A DNA stretch of 64,000 bases from contig JACRDD010000013.1 in assembly GCA_016218685.1 (NCBI GenBank), positions 1-64,000 of the forward strand. The letters run 5' to 3'. The DNA is from Desulfobacterales bacterium. GTDB taxonomy: Bacteria; Desulfobacterota; Desulfobacteria; Desulfobacterales; Desulfosarcinaceae. Both the position numbers and the translations under genes were made by a program. Within the stretch, counting starts at the first letter, position 1. Every line of letters starts with the position of its first letter. Below are positions 55,047-64,000 of the stretch, piece after piece. The notes under the pieces are model-generated. The model had not been told where the DNA came from and made no database searches. It saw nothing but the letters and a program-made list of their open reading frames with translations.

Positions 55047-56750
55047 ATGAACGGATTGGAGAAGCTCGGTGTTCTCATGCAAATTCTCAAATGGCGACTG
55101 ACCTGGCAACGCAAGGATCTGAACTTCACACCCGACGGCCTGGCCAATCCCAAGTTCATGAGCGCCCGGGAGGCGGTGCGCCTGATTCCGGACGGCGCCA
55201 CGACCTTTTCCTGCGGCATGGCCGCCAATGCACCGGCCAAAGTCTGGTTCTGGGCCATCGCCCACGCCCATCGGGAAACCGGACACCCCTGCGGGTTGAC
55301 CCATATCATCGTGGGCGCCCAGGGGGGTCGGGGCCGCGTTCCGGGAACCGTCGAAGAGCTCGGCCGGGCGGGCTGCGTGGTGCGGTTCATCGCCGGCCAC
55401 CATGAAACAGTCAAATCCATGTTGCATCTGGCCGATAAGGGCGCGGTGGAGCTGCACACCCTGCCCCAGGGCATCGAGGCGCTGCTCATCGAGGCCCAAG
55501 CCAAGGGAGTATACAGCCTGGACAGCGAGACGGGCGTGGGCACGTTCCTCGACCCGCGCGTGGGTCACGGTTCCGTGGTGGTGCCCGGCAGGGGGAGCAG
55601 CCTGATCGAGGCCGCCGGCCCCAAGCTGCGCTACCACCTGCCCAAACTCGACGTCGCTTTTTTCATCGCGCCGGCCGCCGATGCCGAGGGCAATATCTAT
55701 ATCGACCACTGCGCCCTGTATACCGAGAGCCATGAATCGGCTCTGGCCGTCAAGGCCAACGGGGGAAAGGTGTTGGTCAGCGTGGCCGAAGTCATCGAAA
55801 AACGCCCCCGGGATATCTTCCTGCCGGCCGAAAAGGTGGATGCCGTGGTGGTCCACCCCTACAATGAACAGACCAATTCGGTGCCTCAAAAAAAATACTG
55901 GAAGATGTTCACCGAAGGCGCCAGCGAGGACATGGACAGGTCCATGGCCAAACTGCGCTTTATCAACCGCGTGCTGGGGATCACGCCCAAACGCGGGCCG
56001 GTAGATGACGCCCTGGCGCGTCTGGCGGCCGATCTTTTTACTCGCCGGGTCCAAAAATGTTCGAATATCATAGTCGGGGTCGGGCTGCCCGAAGAGGTCT
56101 CCCGCCTAATCTACGAAGGCGGGCTGTTCAAGGATGTGACCTTCATGTCCGAAACCGGCGTGGTGGGAGGGTTGCCGGCCCCCGGCGTCTTTTTCGGCGC
56201 CGCCGTCAACCCCAAGGAGATCATCTCTTCGGCCCAGGTTTTTCATTTATGCTACGAGCACCTGGATGCCGCCATTCTCGGCATCCTGGAGGCCGACAGC
56301 CAGGGCAACCTGAATGTCTCCCGCCGCGGCGACGGACCGCTCAATTATGTCGGGCCGGGCGGATTTCCGGATTTCTGCGCGGCCGCCGACACGATCATCT
56401 TCGTCGGCAGTTGGATGGCCCACGCCCGCATGCGGATCGTCGACGGTCGCCTGGTCATTGCAAAAGCGGGACAGCACAAATTCATCGAGCAGGTCAGCGA
56501 AATCACCATGAGCGGCGCCCAGGCCCTGGCCAAGCAGAAAAATGTCTTCTATGTCACCAATGTCGGCATCTTCCAACTGACGGCCAAAGGCATGATGCTC
56601 ATCGAAGTGATGCCCGGCGTCGACATTCGCAAGGATATCCTGGAAGCATGCCCCATGCGAGTAGTACTACCCGACAACGGCGAGGTACCGGTCACGGAGG
56701 ACGCCATCGTCACCGGCCGGGGATTCAAGCTGCGCTGGCGCAAGATGTGA
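55047..56750 (+). CDS. Family I acyl-CoA:carboxylate CoA-transferase
   Basis: The 567 residues from 55047 (GGAAAGGAGACGGC) are the fused alpha-beta CoA-transferase type (propionate/acetoacetate CoA-transferase or YdiF-like). The N-terminal half has LIPDGATTFSCGMAANAPAKV and the C-terminal half the active-site Glu in FMSETGVVGGLPAPG, followed by GSWMAHARMRIVDG and VFYVTNVGIFQLTAKGMMLIEV. It would move CoA between carboxylates and acyl-CoAs without ATP. The length is about 40 residues over typical Pct, mostly at the N-terminus. It has its own sigma54 promoter and ends 10 bases from the convergent giant regulator. Confidence 0.88.
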   Translation: MNGLEKLGVLMQILKWRLTWQRKDLNFTPDGLANPKFMSAREAVRLIPDGATTFSCGMAANAPAKVWFWAIAHAHRETGHPCGLTHIIVGAQGGRGRVPGTVEELGRAGCVVRFIAGHHETVKSMLHLADKGAVELHTLPQGIEALLIEAQAKGVYSLDSETGVGTFLDPRVGHGSVVVPGRGSSLIEAAGPKLRYHLPKLDVAFFIAPAADAEGNIYIDHCALYTESHESALAVKANGGKVLVSVAEVIEKRPRDIFLPAEKVDAVVVHPYNEQTNSVPQKKYWKMFTEGASEDMDRSMAKLRFINRVLGITPKRGPVDDALARLAADLFTRRVQKCSNIIVGVGLPEEVSRLIYEGGLFKDVTFMSETGVVGGLPAPGVFFGAAVNPKEIISSAQVFHLCYEHLDAAILGILEADSQGNLNVSRRGDGPLNYVGPGGFPDFCAAADTIIFVGSWMAHARMRIVDGRLVIAKAGQHKFIEQVSEITMSGAQALAKQKNVFYVTNVGIFQLTAKGMMLIEVMPGVDIRKDILEACPMRVVLPDNGEVPVTEDAIVTGRGFKLRWRKM

Positions 56751-56760
56751 CCGGATTCGG

Positions 56761-59700
56761 CTAGGGATGCTTGTCGAAACCGAATTTCTTCATCTTCCGG
56801 AAAAAGGTCCGCCGCGCCATGCCGATGCTGGCGGCGGCTTTCTCCCTGTGCCATTGGTTTTTAGCGAGGCTCGCTTCGATGAGATCCTTTTCGTAGCTTT
56901 CGACGGAGGATTTGTGGTCACGCGATGCGGGTCTGGAAATATGCTTTCCCATCGGCACATCCACGAAGGCGCCGCCCTCCGGTGAGATTTCCAGGCTGAA
57001 ATGGCCCAGGGTGACATAGCGGCGCAGCACATTCTGCAATTCCCGGACATTGCCCGGCCAGTCATGCCGCTGGATGGCTTCCATCATTTTCCCGGTCAGG
57101 GGCGGGAGTTTGGCATCTTTGCCGAATTCGCTCATGAAATGCTCGACCAGCAGGGGCAGGTCTTCTTTACGCTCCCGCAAGGGAGGCAGTTGGGCGGGCA
57201 GGATATGAATCCGGTAGAAAAAGTCCTCCCGCATGAGCCCCTGCCTGACCCGCGCTTGCAGATTGCGGTTGGTGGCCGCGATGAAACGGATGTCCGCATA
57301 GCGAACGTCATGCCCGCCGACGGGAATATAGCCACGCCGGTCGAGTACGCGCAGCAGTTTGACCTGCATGTTCAGGCTGAGTTCCCCCAATTCGTCCAGG
57401 AAAAGGGTCCCGCCGTCTGCCAAGTCGAGATACCCCTGCTTGTCCCGGTTGGCGCCCGTGAAGGCGCCTTTTTTATAGCCGAAAAATTCGCTCTCCATCA
57501 AATTTTCCGGAATGGCGCCGCAGTTGACGGTGACGATATTTTGATCCTTGCGGTCCGACAGGTCGTGGATCGCCCGGGCGACCAGCTCCTTGCCCGTGCC
57601 CGACTCGCCGCCGATCAGGACATTGGCTTCCGTGGCCGCCGCCTTCAAGATGAATTCGTAAACATCTTGCATGGCCGGACTCTTGCCGATGATATCCCTG
57701 AACCGGTAACGGTCCTTGATATTGGCGCGCAGGCGGATGTTTTCCTTGCGCAGGCACGCCTCGCTTTCCCGCAAGGCTTCCGTGACCTTCTTGCGATTGG
57801 TGATGTCCGAGAATATCCCTTCGATGTTGAAGTTCTTCCCTTCGCGGTCCTCGAGCAAGCGCGCGTGGAGAGAGACCCAGATGATGCTTTGGTCTTTGCG
57901 CAGGAACTGAACCTCGAAGCCGGACAGGCTTTTTTCCTTGCGGATAACGTTCAGGAAATGCTCCCGCGCCTCCGGCGATACATAGAGCTGACGGCCGATG
58001 TCCGTCACATGGGACATCAGATCTTCCGGAGAATCGTAGCCCAGGATTCTGGCCATGGCCGGGTTGGCGCTGACGATTTGTCCGCCGATGGTGGTCTGGT
58101 AAATGCCTTCCACCGCATTCTCGAAGATGCGGCGATATTTTTCTTCTGCTTTTTTGAGCCGCCCGTAGAGACTGGCATTGTCGATGGAAACGGCCATCTG
58201 GGAGGTGAGCATGCGGATGAGTTCCACGCGGATGGATGAGAAGAGGCCCGGGATCAGCCGGCTTTCCAGATACAGAATGCCGACCAGTCGCTGTTTGTGA
58301 ATGATCGGGCAGCAGCAGAGCGCCCGGGGCTTGCAGCGCAGGACATAGGGGTCGTTTTTGAACAGATCATTCTGGGTGACGTCGTCCAAGACCAGAAATT
58401 CGCGCGTCCGGGCAACGTAGTGCACGATGGCCAGCGACACGTCATTGGCCTTCTCTATGGGGACGCTCGCCAGCAGAGAGACTTCGCCCGGTCCGGCTTC
58501 ATGTTGCGCGGCGATCGCCAGATCCCCTTCCGCGCACAGGACCAGGGAGCCCCTTTCGGCCCCTGAATTTTCGATGGCGAAGTGCATCAGCGCCGCCAGG
58601 AGTTTTTCCAGATCGATCTCGCCGTAGATCGCCTGGGAGGCCTTCATCACCGTGGCCATATCCAGCTCCGACGCGAACAACCCGCCCGGCGGTGCGGGGG
58701 CACTCTCTTTGCGGCGCTGCCAGGGCTCGATCTCGATGGTCCGGTCGCCCGGCAGTTCCGCCAATTTCTTTTCCATATGCAGCGCTTTGGCGTAGCACCC
58801 CCAGAGGGTGTAACAGGCATGCGCCCGGCGCAGGAATGGTTCCGCGAGTGCCGGCCGGCTTTTGCGCTGCCAGTAGCCGGCGACCAGTTCGTTGGCCAAG
58901 GCCTCATCATGGATGAACTGCTGGGCTTGGGCGGTCTCGATCGCCCGTTGATAGTGCTCGATGGCTTGGTCATCATCCCCCAGCATCGAGAAGCGTTCCG
59001 CCTCCACGAGGTGAAACTTGGATCGATAATTATCGGGCGCTTGCCGGGCCCACGCCGACAATTTTTTCTGGCCGGCGGCCACCTTCTTGAGAAGCTGTCC
59101 CCGTTGCGCTGCCGGTGCCATCCGACAACAAGCCATGCGGGCCAAGGCACCATAGAAAACGATCAGGGGAACTTCGAGCGGGCCGCCATATTCGCCGACA
59201 TCTTCCCTTTCCGCCAACTCGGCGTATTGGATTGCTTCTTCGTGACGATCGAAAAGATAATGGAGCAACAACTTGCAGAAGTATAGATAGAATATACCCA
59301 ACCGGTTATTGGCCTGCTTATAGAGCATCAGCAGGTCTTCATCGTCGTCGGAAAAGCGGCAGGGGTCCTGGGATCTTCCCAGCAGGTTCAGCGTCGTTTG
59401 ATGAAAGGTCTTTAGATAACGGAGCGATGTCTCCTGTTTGAGCTTTTGGATGATGGGATGGTAATCTTCCATCTCCTTCTCGACGGTTTCCAGCGGCTTG
59501 CCGCAAAGCAAGGCATGCATGCAGTAACAATAGACGTTGTACGAGGCGAATTCGAAATCCCCCACATCGAGGGCGCTCTGGTAGCCTGCCAGCGCCAGTT
59601 GAAGCGTTTCGCGCAGGGGCGCCTTCCAATGCTTGATGTAGCAGCTCACGGCGTGAATGGCCTGGCCCTTATGCTCCAGGGTGTAGCGCTTCTCCGCAAG

Positions 59701-62613
59701 GGATAGGGCCACCGCCCCGAACCGATACCCGGCTTGGATATCGTCCCCCAATCGGCAAAGCAGGGCCCCAAAGGCCGCATACAGGAATACCGATCCCGGC
59801 GCATTCCCATAGCGGATGGCCCCCTGGACCTGCTTGCAGAGCAGGTGGGAGAAAAGATCGGGCGTACCGATATAAATGACACTGATCATGCTCACCAGGA
59901 TCTTCATGACGGCCAACTGGAAGGGGTCCTTCATCTCGGGAAGATCGACCAGCGTTTCGATCTCTTTGCCGGCCAGCGCGGCCATGGTTTCCTTCAACAC
60001 GCGCTGGCTTTCGCTTTTTCTGGCGCGAACAGGGATGCCGACACCCAGCAGATAGAGTATTTCCCGTGCCGTAACCAGGGCCTCCCTCAGGCGGTCCTGG
60101 GCCATAAATCCTTTGATGCGGCTTTCATAAGCGCCAACCGCATCGAGGGGGGCGCGGCAATTCTTCTTTACCGCTTCGAACAGCGGCCCCATCTCCTCCA
60201 TGCCACCGGTCAGTCTCAGGGTTTCCAGACATTCCAGGTGCAGACGGAGCGTCAGCTCGTAGCAAGAGTTCCAGCCATCCCCCGGCAACAGGGCCATACC
60301 GGTTTCGATATAGGTCAGGGCCGGTTCGAAGGCGACGGAAGACTTGGCTTTCTTCCCGGCCAACAGATTCAGGCTGGCCAGATTCAACCGTTCTTCCGGC
60401 AACGTGATCAGTTCGGTGGCGAAATTCAGATGAATCAGGATATCAAAAATTTCCTCGTCTCTTGCGACCTCGTCGAAATTTTCCAGCAGGGCGCGCCCGA
60501 TCCGGATGTGGATCGACTTTCGCTGGCTTGGCGGGATGAGGGTGTAGGCCGCCTGCTGCACGCGGTCATGCTGGAAGCGATAGACTTCCGCTTCTTCGTT
60601 GTCTTCCGCCATGCCCTCGCGGATGCGCGCGGCTTTGATTGGAATCAGCAGCTCTTGTTGCAGGGCGGGAATCAAGTCGCGGCGGACGGCCGCGGTGGAT
60701 GTTCCCGCGATCCGGCAGAGCATCCGCAGATCGAAACGGCTGCCGATACAGGCCGCCATCTGAAGCACAGCCCTTGCTTCGGCAGACAACTGGTGGAAAC
60801 GGTGAATCAGCAGATCGATGACATTATCCGTGAGATCGAGCTGCTTGATCTTATCGAAATCCCAGGTCCAGGATCTGGAGGCGGCATCGAAGGTCAACAG
60901 CGATTCCTGATGAAGGGTCGTCAGGAAATGGGAGACGAAAAATGGATTGCCGCCCGTCTTCGAGGCGATCAATTCCGCAAGTGCCTTAGCCTCATCATGA
61001 CGCTTGTGCAACATGTCGGCGATCATGTGGGTTACGGAATCGTGGGATAGCGGCGAAACATCGATATAGCGCAGGATGCCCCCGTTTTTCACGACCGTAT
61101 CCAGGGTGGTCATGAGGGGGTGAGCGTCATCGACCTCATTCTTGCGGTAGGCCCCGATCAAAAGCAGGTGATGGAGTTCGCCCGTGCCCATGATCAGTTC
61201 AATCAACTTGAGCGTGGCCCGGTCCACCCATTGCAGGTCATCCAGAAAGATGACCAGGGGATGTTCCGCCTGGCAGAAGATGCGCATAAAATCGAGGAAA
61301 ACGCGGTTGAAGCGGTTCTGGGCTTCGTTGGCCCCGAGTTCGATGAGCGGTGCTTGCGGGCCGGTCACCCGCTCCATTTCGGGAATGACATCGATGATGG
61401 CGCGGATGTTCGGTCCCAGCGAAGAGACAAGCCGTTCTTTCCAGCGGCGCAAGCGTGGTTCGCTTTCGCTCAGGAGTTGATCGACGAGATCCTGGAACGC
61501 CTGGACGAAACCGCTATAGGGAATGGCGCCGTGCAGGCGGTCGAACTTGCCGCGAATATAGTAGCCCGTGCGCGCAATCAGCGGCTTGTAGATCTCCTGG
61601 ACGAGGGATGTCTTGCCGATGCCCGAATAGCCCGACACCATGACCATGCGGGCCGCATCGTCGCCGATGCCGTCGAAGTATTTCAGCAGCAGTTCTTTTT
61701 CCTGCTTGCGGCCATAGAGCTTCCGGGAGATGTTGAGCCGGTCGGAGACATCCTGGCTTCCCAGGGGGAAGTAGGTGATCTCCGCCTTTGCTTCGAGCTG
61801 CCGCAGACACTCGTCGAAGTCGTGTCGAAGGCCCCAGGCGCTTTGGTAACGGTCTTCCGGGGACTTGGCCAGCAGCTTCATCACGATGGCCGATGCCATA
61901 TCCGGGATGAGATGGTTGGCTGCACAGGGGGCAAGGGGCAACCGGGCGAGATGGCTGTGGACGATTTCCAGGGGATCGGCCCCCGCGAAGGGCGGCGACC
62001 CGGTCATGAGCTCATAGAGGGTCGCGCCGAGGGAATAGAAATCGGTGCGAAAATCGACGGATCGGTTCAGGCGGCCGGTTTGCTCGGGCGACATGTAGGG
62101 CAGGGTTCCGGTGGCCATGCGCGGCTGGGGGAGACTAAGCGTGAGATGATTTGGATAGGAAGCACTATCGAAATCGCCCAGCCAGACATCTTCCGACTCA
62201 GGGTCATAGAAGATGGCTTCCGGCTTGATATCCCCGTGAACCACATCGCTCCCGTGCAGGGCGCTCAGAATTCCGGCCATTTTCGCGCCGATGGTCAGGA
62301 CGTCGCGCAGGGGCAGGCCTTGCAAGCCGTCCCTTCCGGCCACGCATCTACCTGGCAGGAACTCCAGGATGAGGGCATAACTGCTCCGGTATCGTTCGAC
62401 ACCGTAGCACAAAGGAATACCGGGAATGCGAAGACAGTTCAGGAGATCCCGCTCATGGCTGAACTTGCGCAGATCTTTGTCGCCGGCAGTCTTACCGACC
62501 GCCACCTTGACCATCACGGGCCGGCCGTCTTTCTTCCGCTGCCCCATATAGTAAACGCTTTTTGAGCCCAGGAAGATCGGCTGCTGGATCTTGTATCCCG
62601 ACAAGAAAATCAT
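56761..62613 (-). CDS. Giant regulator: Ser/Thr kinase-like, AAA ATPase, helical repeats, GAF, PAS, sigma54 AAA+ and Fis HTH
   Basis: The 1950 residues read as follows. A protein-kinase domain spans about 8-270, with K36, HGDIKPE at 126-132, DFD at 147-149 in place of DFG, and MSPEQTGR. An AAA_16/NACHT-like ATPase follows (P-loop GYSGIGKTS at 328-336, Walker [12 protein letters not shown]). Next come about 600 residues of TPR/MalT-like helices, a GAF domain (about 1320-1480) and a PAS domain (about 1510-1630). The sigma54 AAA+ domain has Walker A GESGTGKE at 1669, an intact GAFTGA at 1716-1721 and Walker B LFLDELGE near 1737-1744. A Fis-type HTH lies at about 1909-1947. The first half matches the trifunctional kinase/ATPase/histidine-kinase family, but the histidine kinase is replaced by a sigma54 activator. 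DFD and HGD (not HRD) make the kinase doubtful. It is flanked by two genes with sigma54 promoters, its likely targets. Confidence 0.88.
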   Translation of the reverse strand: MIFLSGYKIQQPIFLGSKSVYYMGQRKKDGRPVMVKVAVGKTAGDKDLRKFSHERDLLNCLRIPGIPLCYGVERYRSSYALILEFLPGRCVAGRDGLQGLPLRDVLTIGAKMAGILSALHGSDVVHGDIKPEAIFYDPESEDVWLGDFDSASYPNHLTLSLPQPRMATGTLPYMSPEQTGRLNRSVDFRTDFYSLGATLYELMTGSPPFAGADPLEIVHSHLARLPLAPCAANHLIPDMASAIVMKLLAKSPEDRYQSAWGLRHDFDECLRQLEAKAEITYFPLGSQDVSDRLNISRKLYGRKQEKELLLKYFDGIGDDAARMVMVSGYSGIGKTSLVQEIYKPLIARTGYYIRGKFDRLHGAIPYSGFVQAFQDLVDQLLSESEPRLRRWKERLVSSLGPNIRAIIDVIPEMERVTGPQAPLIELGANEAQNRFNRVFLDFMRIFCQAEHPLVIFLDDLQWVDRATLKLIELIMGTGELHHLLLIGAYRKNEVDDAHPLMTTLDTVVKNGGILRYIDVSPLSHDSVTHMIADMLHKRHDEAKALAELIASKTGGNPFFVSHFLTTLHQESLLTFDAASRSWTWDFDKIKQLDLTDNVIDLLIHRFHQLSAEARAVLQMAACIGSRFDLRMLCRIAGTSTAAVRRDLIPALQQELLIPIKAARIREGMAEDNEEAEVYRFQHDRVQQAAYTLIPPSQRKSIHIRIGRALLENFDEVARDEEIFDILIHLNFATELITLPEERLNLASLNLLAGKKAKSSVAFEPALTYIETGMALLPGDGWNSCYELTLRLHLECLETLRLTGGMEEMGPLFEAVKKNCRAPLDAVGAYESRIKGFMAQDRLREALVTAREILYLLGVGIPVRARKSESQRVLKETMAALAGKEIETLVDLPEMKDPFQLAVMKILVSMISVIYIGTPDLFSHLLCKQVQGAIRYGNAPGSVFLYAAFGALLCRLGDDIQAGYRFGAVALSLAEKRYTLEHKGQAIHAVSCYIKHWKAPLRETLQLALAGYQSALDVGDFEFASYNVYCYCMHALLCGKPLETVEKEMEDYHPIIQKLKQETSLRYLKTFHQTTLNLLGRSQDPCRFSDDDEDLLMLYKQANNRLGIFYLYFCKLLLHYLFDRHEEAIQYAELAEREDVGEYGGPLEVPLIVFYGALARMACCRMAPAAQRGQLLKKVAAGQKKLSAWARQAPDNYRSKFHLVEAERFSMLGDDDQAIEHYQRAIETAQAQQFIHDEALANELVAGYWQRKSRPALAEPFLRRAHACYTLWGCYAKALHMEKKLAELPGDRTIEIEPWQRRKESAPAPPGGLFASELDMATVMKASQAIYGEIDLEKLLAALMHFAIENSGAERGSLVLCAEGDLAIAAQHEAGPGEVSLLASVPIEKANDVSLAIVHYVARTREFLVLDDVTQNDLFKNDPYVLRCKPRALCCCPIIHKQRLVGILYLESRLIPGLFSSIRVELIRMLTSQMAVSIDNASLYGRLKKAEEKYRRIFENAVEGIYQTTIGGQIVSANPAMARILGYDSPEDLMSHVTDIGRQLYVSPEAREHFLNVIRKEKSLSGFEVQFLRKDQSIIWVSLHARLLEDREGKNFNIEGIFSDITNRKKVTEALRESEACLRKENIRLRANIKDRYRFRDIIGKSPAMQDVYEFILKAAATEANVLIGGESGTGKELVARAIHDLSDRKDQNIVTVNCGAIPENLMESEFFGYKKGAFTGANRDKQGYLDLADGGTLFLDELGELSLNMQVKLLRVLDRRGYIPVGGHDVRYADIRFIAATNRNLQARVRQGLMREDFFYRIHILPAQLPPLRERKEDLPLLVEHFMSEFGKDAKLPPLTGKMMEAIQRHDWPGNVRELQNVLRRYVTLGHFSLEISPEGGAFVDVPMGKHISRPASRDHKSSVESYEKDLIEASLAKNQWHREKAAASIGMARRTFFRKMKKFGFDKHP

Positions 62614-62709
62614 CGAACCCCTCCTTGGATCTCTTCGCGACTGTCAGAGAAGATTTCTCCGTTCGTTTCTCGGTCTTCGATGGGCGGGCGACAAACGGTT
62701 GCCGTCGAT

Positions 62710-62898
62710 TGGCACGATCCGCTCGTAGCCATTGATACCTCAATACCAACGCAAAGCGCAATGTGGACAGATCGGCCCATGACAAAAGCAGGCCTTGCAT
62801 GGCACGAATAGGGCCAATTCCGGCACCACTAAAATTCATATAATTTTAGATAGTTTTAAATGCAAAGAATTTATCATGCCACTTATGGCACGATCCGC
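62710..62898. repeat. Three TGGCACGA repeats in the regulator/dehydrogenase intergenic region
   Basis: The 13-mer TGGCACGATCCGC occurs at 62710-62722 and again at 62886-62898, and its first eight bases recur at 62800-62807. The copies are 90 and 86 bases apart, upstream of the dehydrogenase promoter, and could be enhancer sites for the Fis-type HTH of the divergent activator. The 62800 copy also has a GC at the -12 distance (GGGC), so it may be a cryptic sigma54 site. Confidence 0.55.
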
Positions 62899-62978
62899 CG
62901 ACAGTTTCTCGATGAGCTCGATGGGGGAAGGATAATTATACCCCCAATAATCAATTAGATATGATTCGATGCGGCGGT

Positions 62979-62994
62979 TGGCCTTCTTATTGCT
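62979..62994 (+). promoter_or_regulatory. Sigma54 (-24/-12) promoter of the aldehyde dehydrogenase gene
   Basis: TGGCCTTCTTATTGCT has TGGC and TTGCT at the exact -24/-12 spacing. The start point would be near 63006, about 94 bases before the ATG at 63100. It lies in the 486-base gap between the divergent sigma54 activator and this enzyme gene; the rest of the gap holds repeats and no gene. Confidence 0.72.
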
Positions 62995-63099
62995 GATACC
63001 CTGCCCGAGATCACCTTTCTTGCACCAGGGACGGATCGCTTGGCCGTCCTTCGGCGCCGCGTGGCAGGCGAAAACACAACATTTAAAAGGAGGCTGTGA

Positions 63100-64000
63100 A
63101 TGGACCATTACAAGTTGTTTATCAATGGTGAATTCGTCGAGGCGAAAGACGGCAAGGTTTTCCAAACGGTGGACCCGGGGAACGATCAGCCCATCGCCAC
63201 GGTGGCCCAGGCAGGCGCCGCCGATGCCGAAGAGGCCATCATGGCCGCCCGCCGCGCCTTCGACAGCGGGGTATGGAGTGGCTTGACGCCGGCGGCCCGG
63301 GCGCAAAAGGTGTACGATTTTGCCGATCAGATCAATACCCAGGCCTTGCGTCTGGCCATCACCGAATCGATGGATGCCGGCCAGATCATCAATTTTTCCA
63401 AAGTGACGCCCCTGGGCTTCGGCGCCAATATGATGAAGGATCTGGCCAATTATGCTTCCTTCAAATTCCCATGGGAAGAAGAGATCAAAGTTCAAGGCAA
63501 TCCCTTCGATTTCGGACGCGACTACATCCGCCGGGAACCCATGGGCGTCTGCGTGGGCATCATCCCCTGGAACTTCCCGATGGTGATGGCCTTCTGGAAG
63601 ATCGGTCAGGCCATCATCATGGGCAACTCCGTGGTCGTGAAGCCGGCGTCGGTGACGCCGCTGACGGCCCTGATCATCGCGGAAGCCTCCAAGATCGCAG
63701 GCATTCCCAAGGGCGTCATCAATGTGATCCCCGGGCCGGGCGGCGCGCTGGGAAAGGTGCTGTGCACGCACCCGGAGGTCGATAAGATCTCGTTTACCGG
63801 CAGCACCGAGGTCGGACGCGAAATCATGCGCATGGCCGCCGGAACGGTCAAGAAGGTGACCCTTGAACTGGGCGGCAAATCGGCCAACATCATCCTGGAC
63901 GACGCCGACATGCAACACGCCATCGACGGCTCGGCGTTCGGCACCTACTTCCATGCCGGCCAGGTTTGCGAATCCGGCACGCGCATCCTGGTGCAGTCGA
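63100..64000 (+). CDS. Aldehyde dehydrogenase, C-terminus beyond the window
   Basis: The first 300 residues from 63100 (AAAAGGAGGCTGTGA) show the ALDH cofactor and catalytic motifs: IIPWNFPMVMAFWK, FTGSTEVGREIM, the general-base Glu in [12 protein letters not shown] and the catalytic Cys in HAGQVCESG. It is distinct from the dehydrogenase at 7.7 kb, being closer to the betaine/aldehyde type with MDHYKLFINGEF. It is cut by the window edge before the C-terminal domain. With the CoA-transferase it would convert aldehyde-derived carboxylates to acyl-CoA. It has a sigma54 promoter and diverges from the sigma54 activator. Confidence 0.92.
   Translation, partial: MDHYKLFINGEFVEAKDGKVFQTVDPGNDQPIATVAQAGAADAEEAIMAARRAFDSGVWSGLTPAARAQKVYDFADQINTQALRLAITESMDAGQIINFSKVTPLGFGANMMKDLANYASFKFPWEEEIKVQGNPFDFGRDYIRREPMGVCVGIIPWNFPMVMAFWKIGQAIIMGNSVVVKPASVTPLTALIIAEASKIAGIPKGVINVIPGPGGALGKVLCTHPEVDKISFTGSTEVGREIMRMAAGTVKKVTLELGGKSANIILDDADMQHAIDGSAFGTYFHAGQVCESGTRILVQS

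Noticed and set aside
59734..61050. Plus-strand open frame (438 codons) opposite the giant regulator
   Set aside because: It lies wholly inside the helical-repeat and ATPase part of the regulator and its product has no recognisable motif or ribosome site.
62800..62814. TGGCAC-N5-GGGC as the main sigma54 promoter of the aldehyde dehydrogenase
   Set aside because: The -24 box is perfect, but the -12 box lacks TT and it is 286 bases from the ATG; the site at 62979-62994 fits better.

Overview
The window is a GC-rich chromosomal segment from a Gram-negative bacterium. The evidence is an outer-membrane beta-barrel, LolA-like and AsmA proteins, an HtrA protease and lipoproteins. The set of PAS/GAF histidine kinases, an HDOD protein, sigma54-type regulation, a homodimeric AceE pyruvate dehydrogenase, a lexA-imuB-dnaE2 mutasome and a DRR-type small protein suggest a Desulfobacterota (Desulfosarcina/Desulfatitalea-like) organism. 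That placement is an inference; no rRNA or marker gene is present. I see no tRNA, rRNA, CRISPR array or prophage.

Layout. 1-3.1 kb is a scarred region: an IS630-type transposase start at the left edge, a cobyrinate diamide synthase (CbiA type), and an N-terminally truncated IS1634-type transposase. 3.1-13.7 kb holds a degenerate PAS kinase, a large MASE3-PAS-GAF kinase with a C-terminal receiver, an aldehyde dehydrogenase/aldo-keto reductase pair, a lone LuxR-type DNA-binding domain, a KH RNA-binding protein, a DRR small protein, an SDR, a nicotinamidase and an orphan receiver. 14-22.3 kb holds OsmC and, on the minus strand, rarA, a proteasome/HslV-like Ntn protein with an N-terminal Ser, then aceE-aceF-lpd. 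22.5-31.7 kb holds AsmA, an LEA14-like lipoprotein, nth, and the compact cassette lexA-DUF72-imuB-dnaE2. 31.7-40.7 kb is mostly housekeeping or unknown (AI-2E transporter, cysteine-cluster protein, Tim44-like protein, a Twinkle/gp4-like primase-helicase with a damaged Toprim domain, inositol-phosphatase family protein, FmdB zinc ribbon, HtrA). A 148-bp TA-flanked MITE at 40.84-40.98 kb supplies the stop codon of a histidine kinase. 43-46.3 kb carries YqeY and an HDOD/kinase pair.

46.5-53.3 kb is a co-oriented envelope locus: TPR protein, MacB/LolCDE-type ATPase and permease, LolA-like periplasmic protein, beta-barrel and a LytS/LytTR two-component pair. This looks like an export or lipoprotein-handling system with dedicated regulation. 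A flavin monooxygenase-like gene follows.

54.9-64 kb is the most striking module. A family I CoA-transferase and an aldehyde dehydrogenase flank a 1950-residue regulator (Ser/Thr-kinase-like, AAA/NACHT-like ATPase, helical repeats, GAF, PAS, sigma54 AAA+, Fis HTH). Both enzyme genes have -24/-12 sequences with exact sigma54 spacing. I read this as a self-contained sigma54-controlled acyl-CoA/aldehyde metabolism unit.
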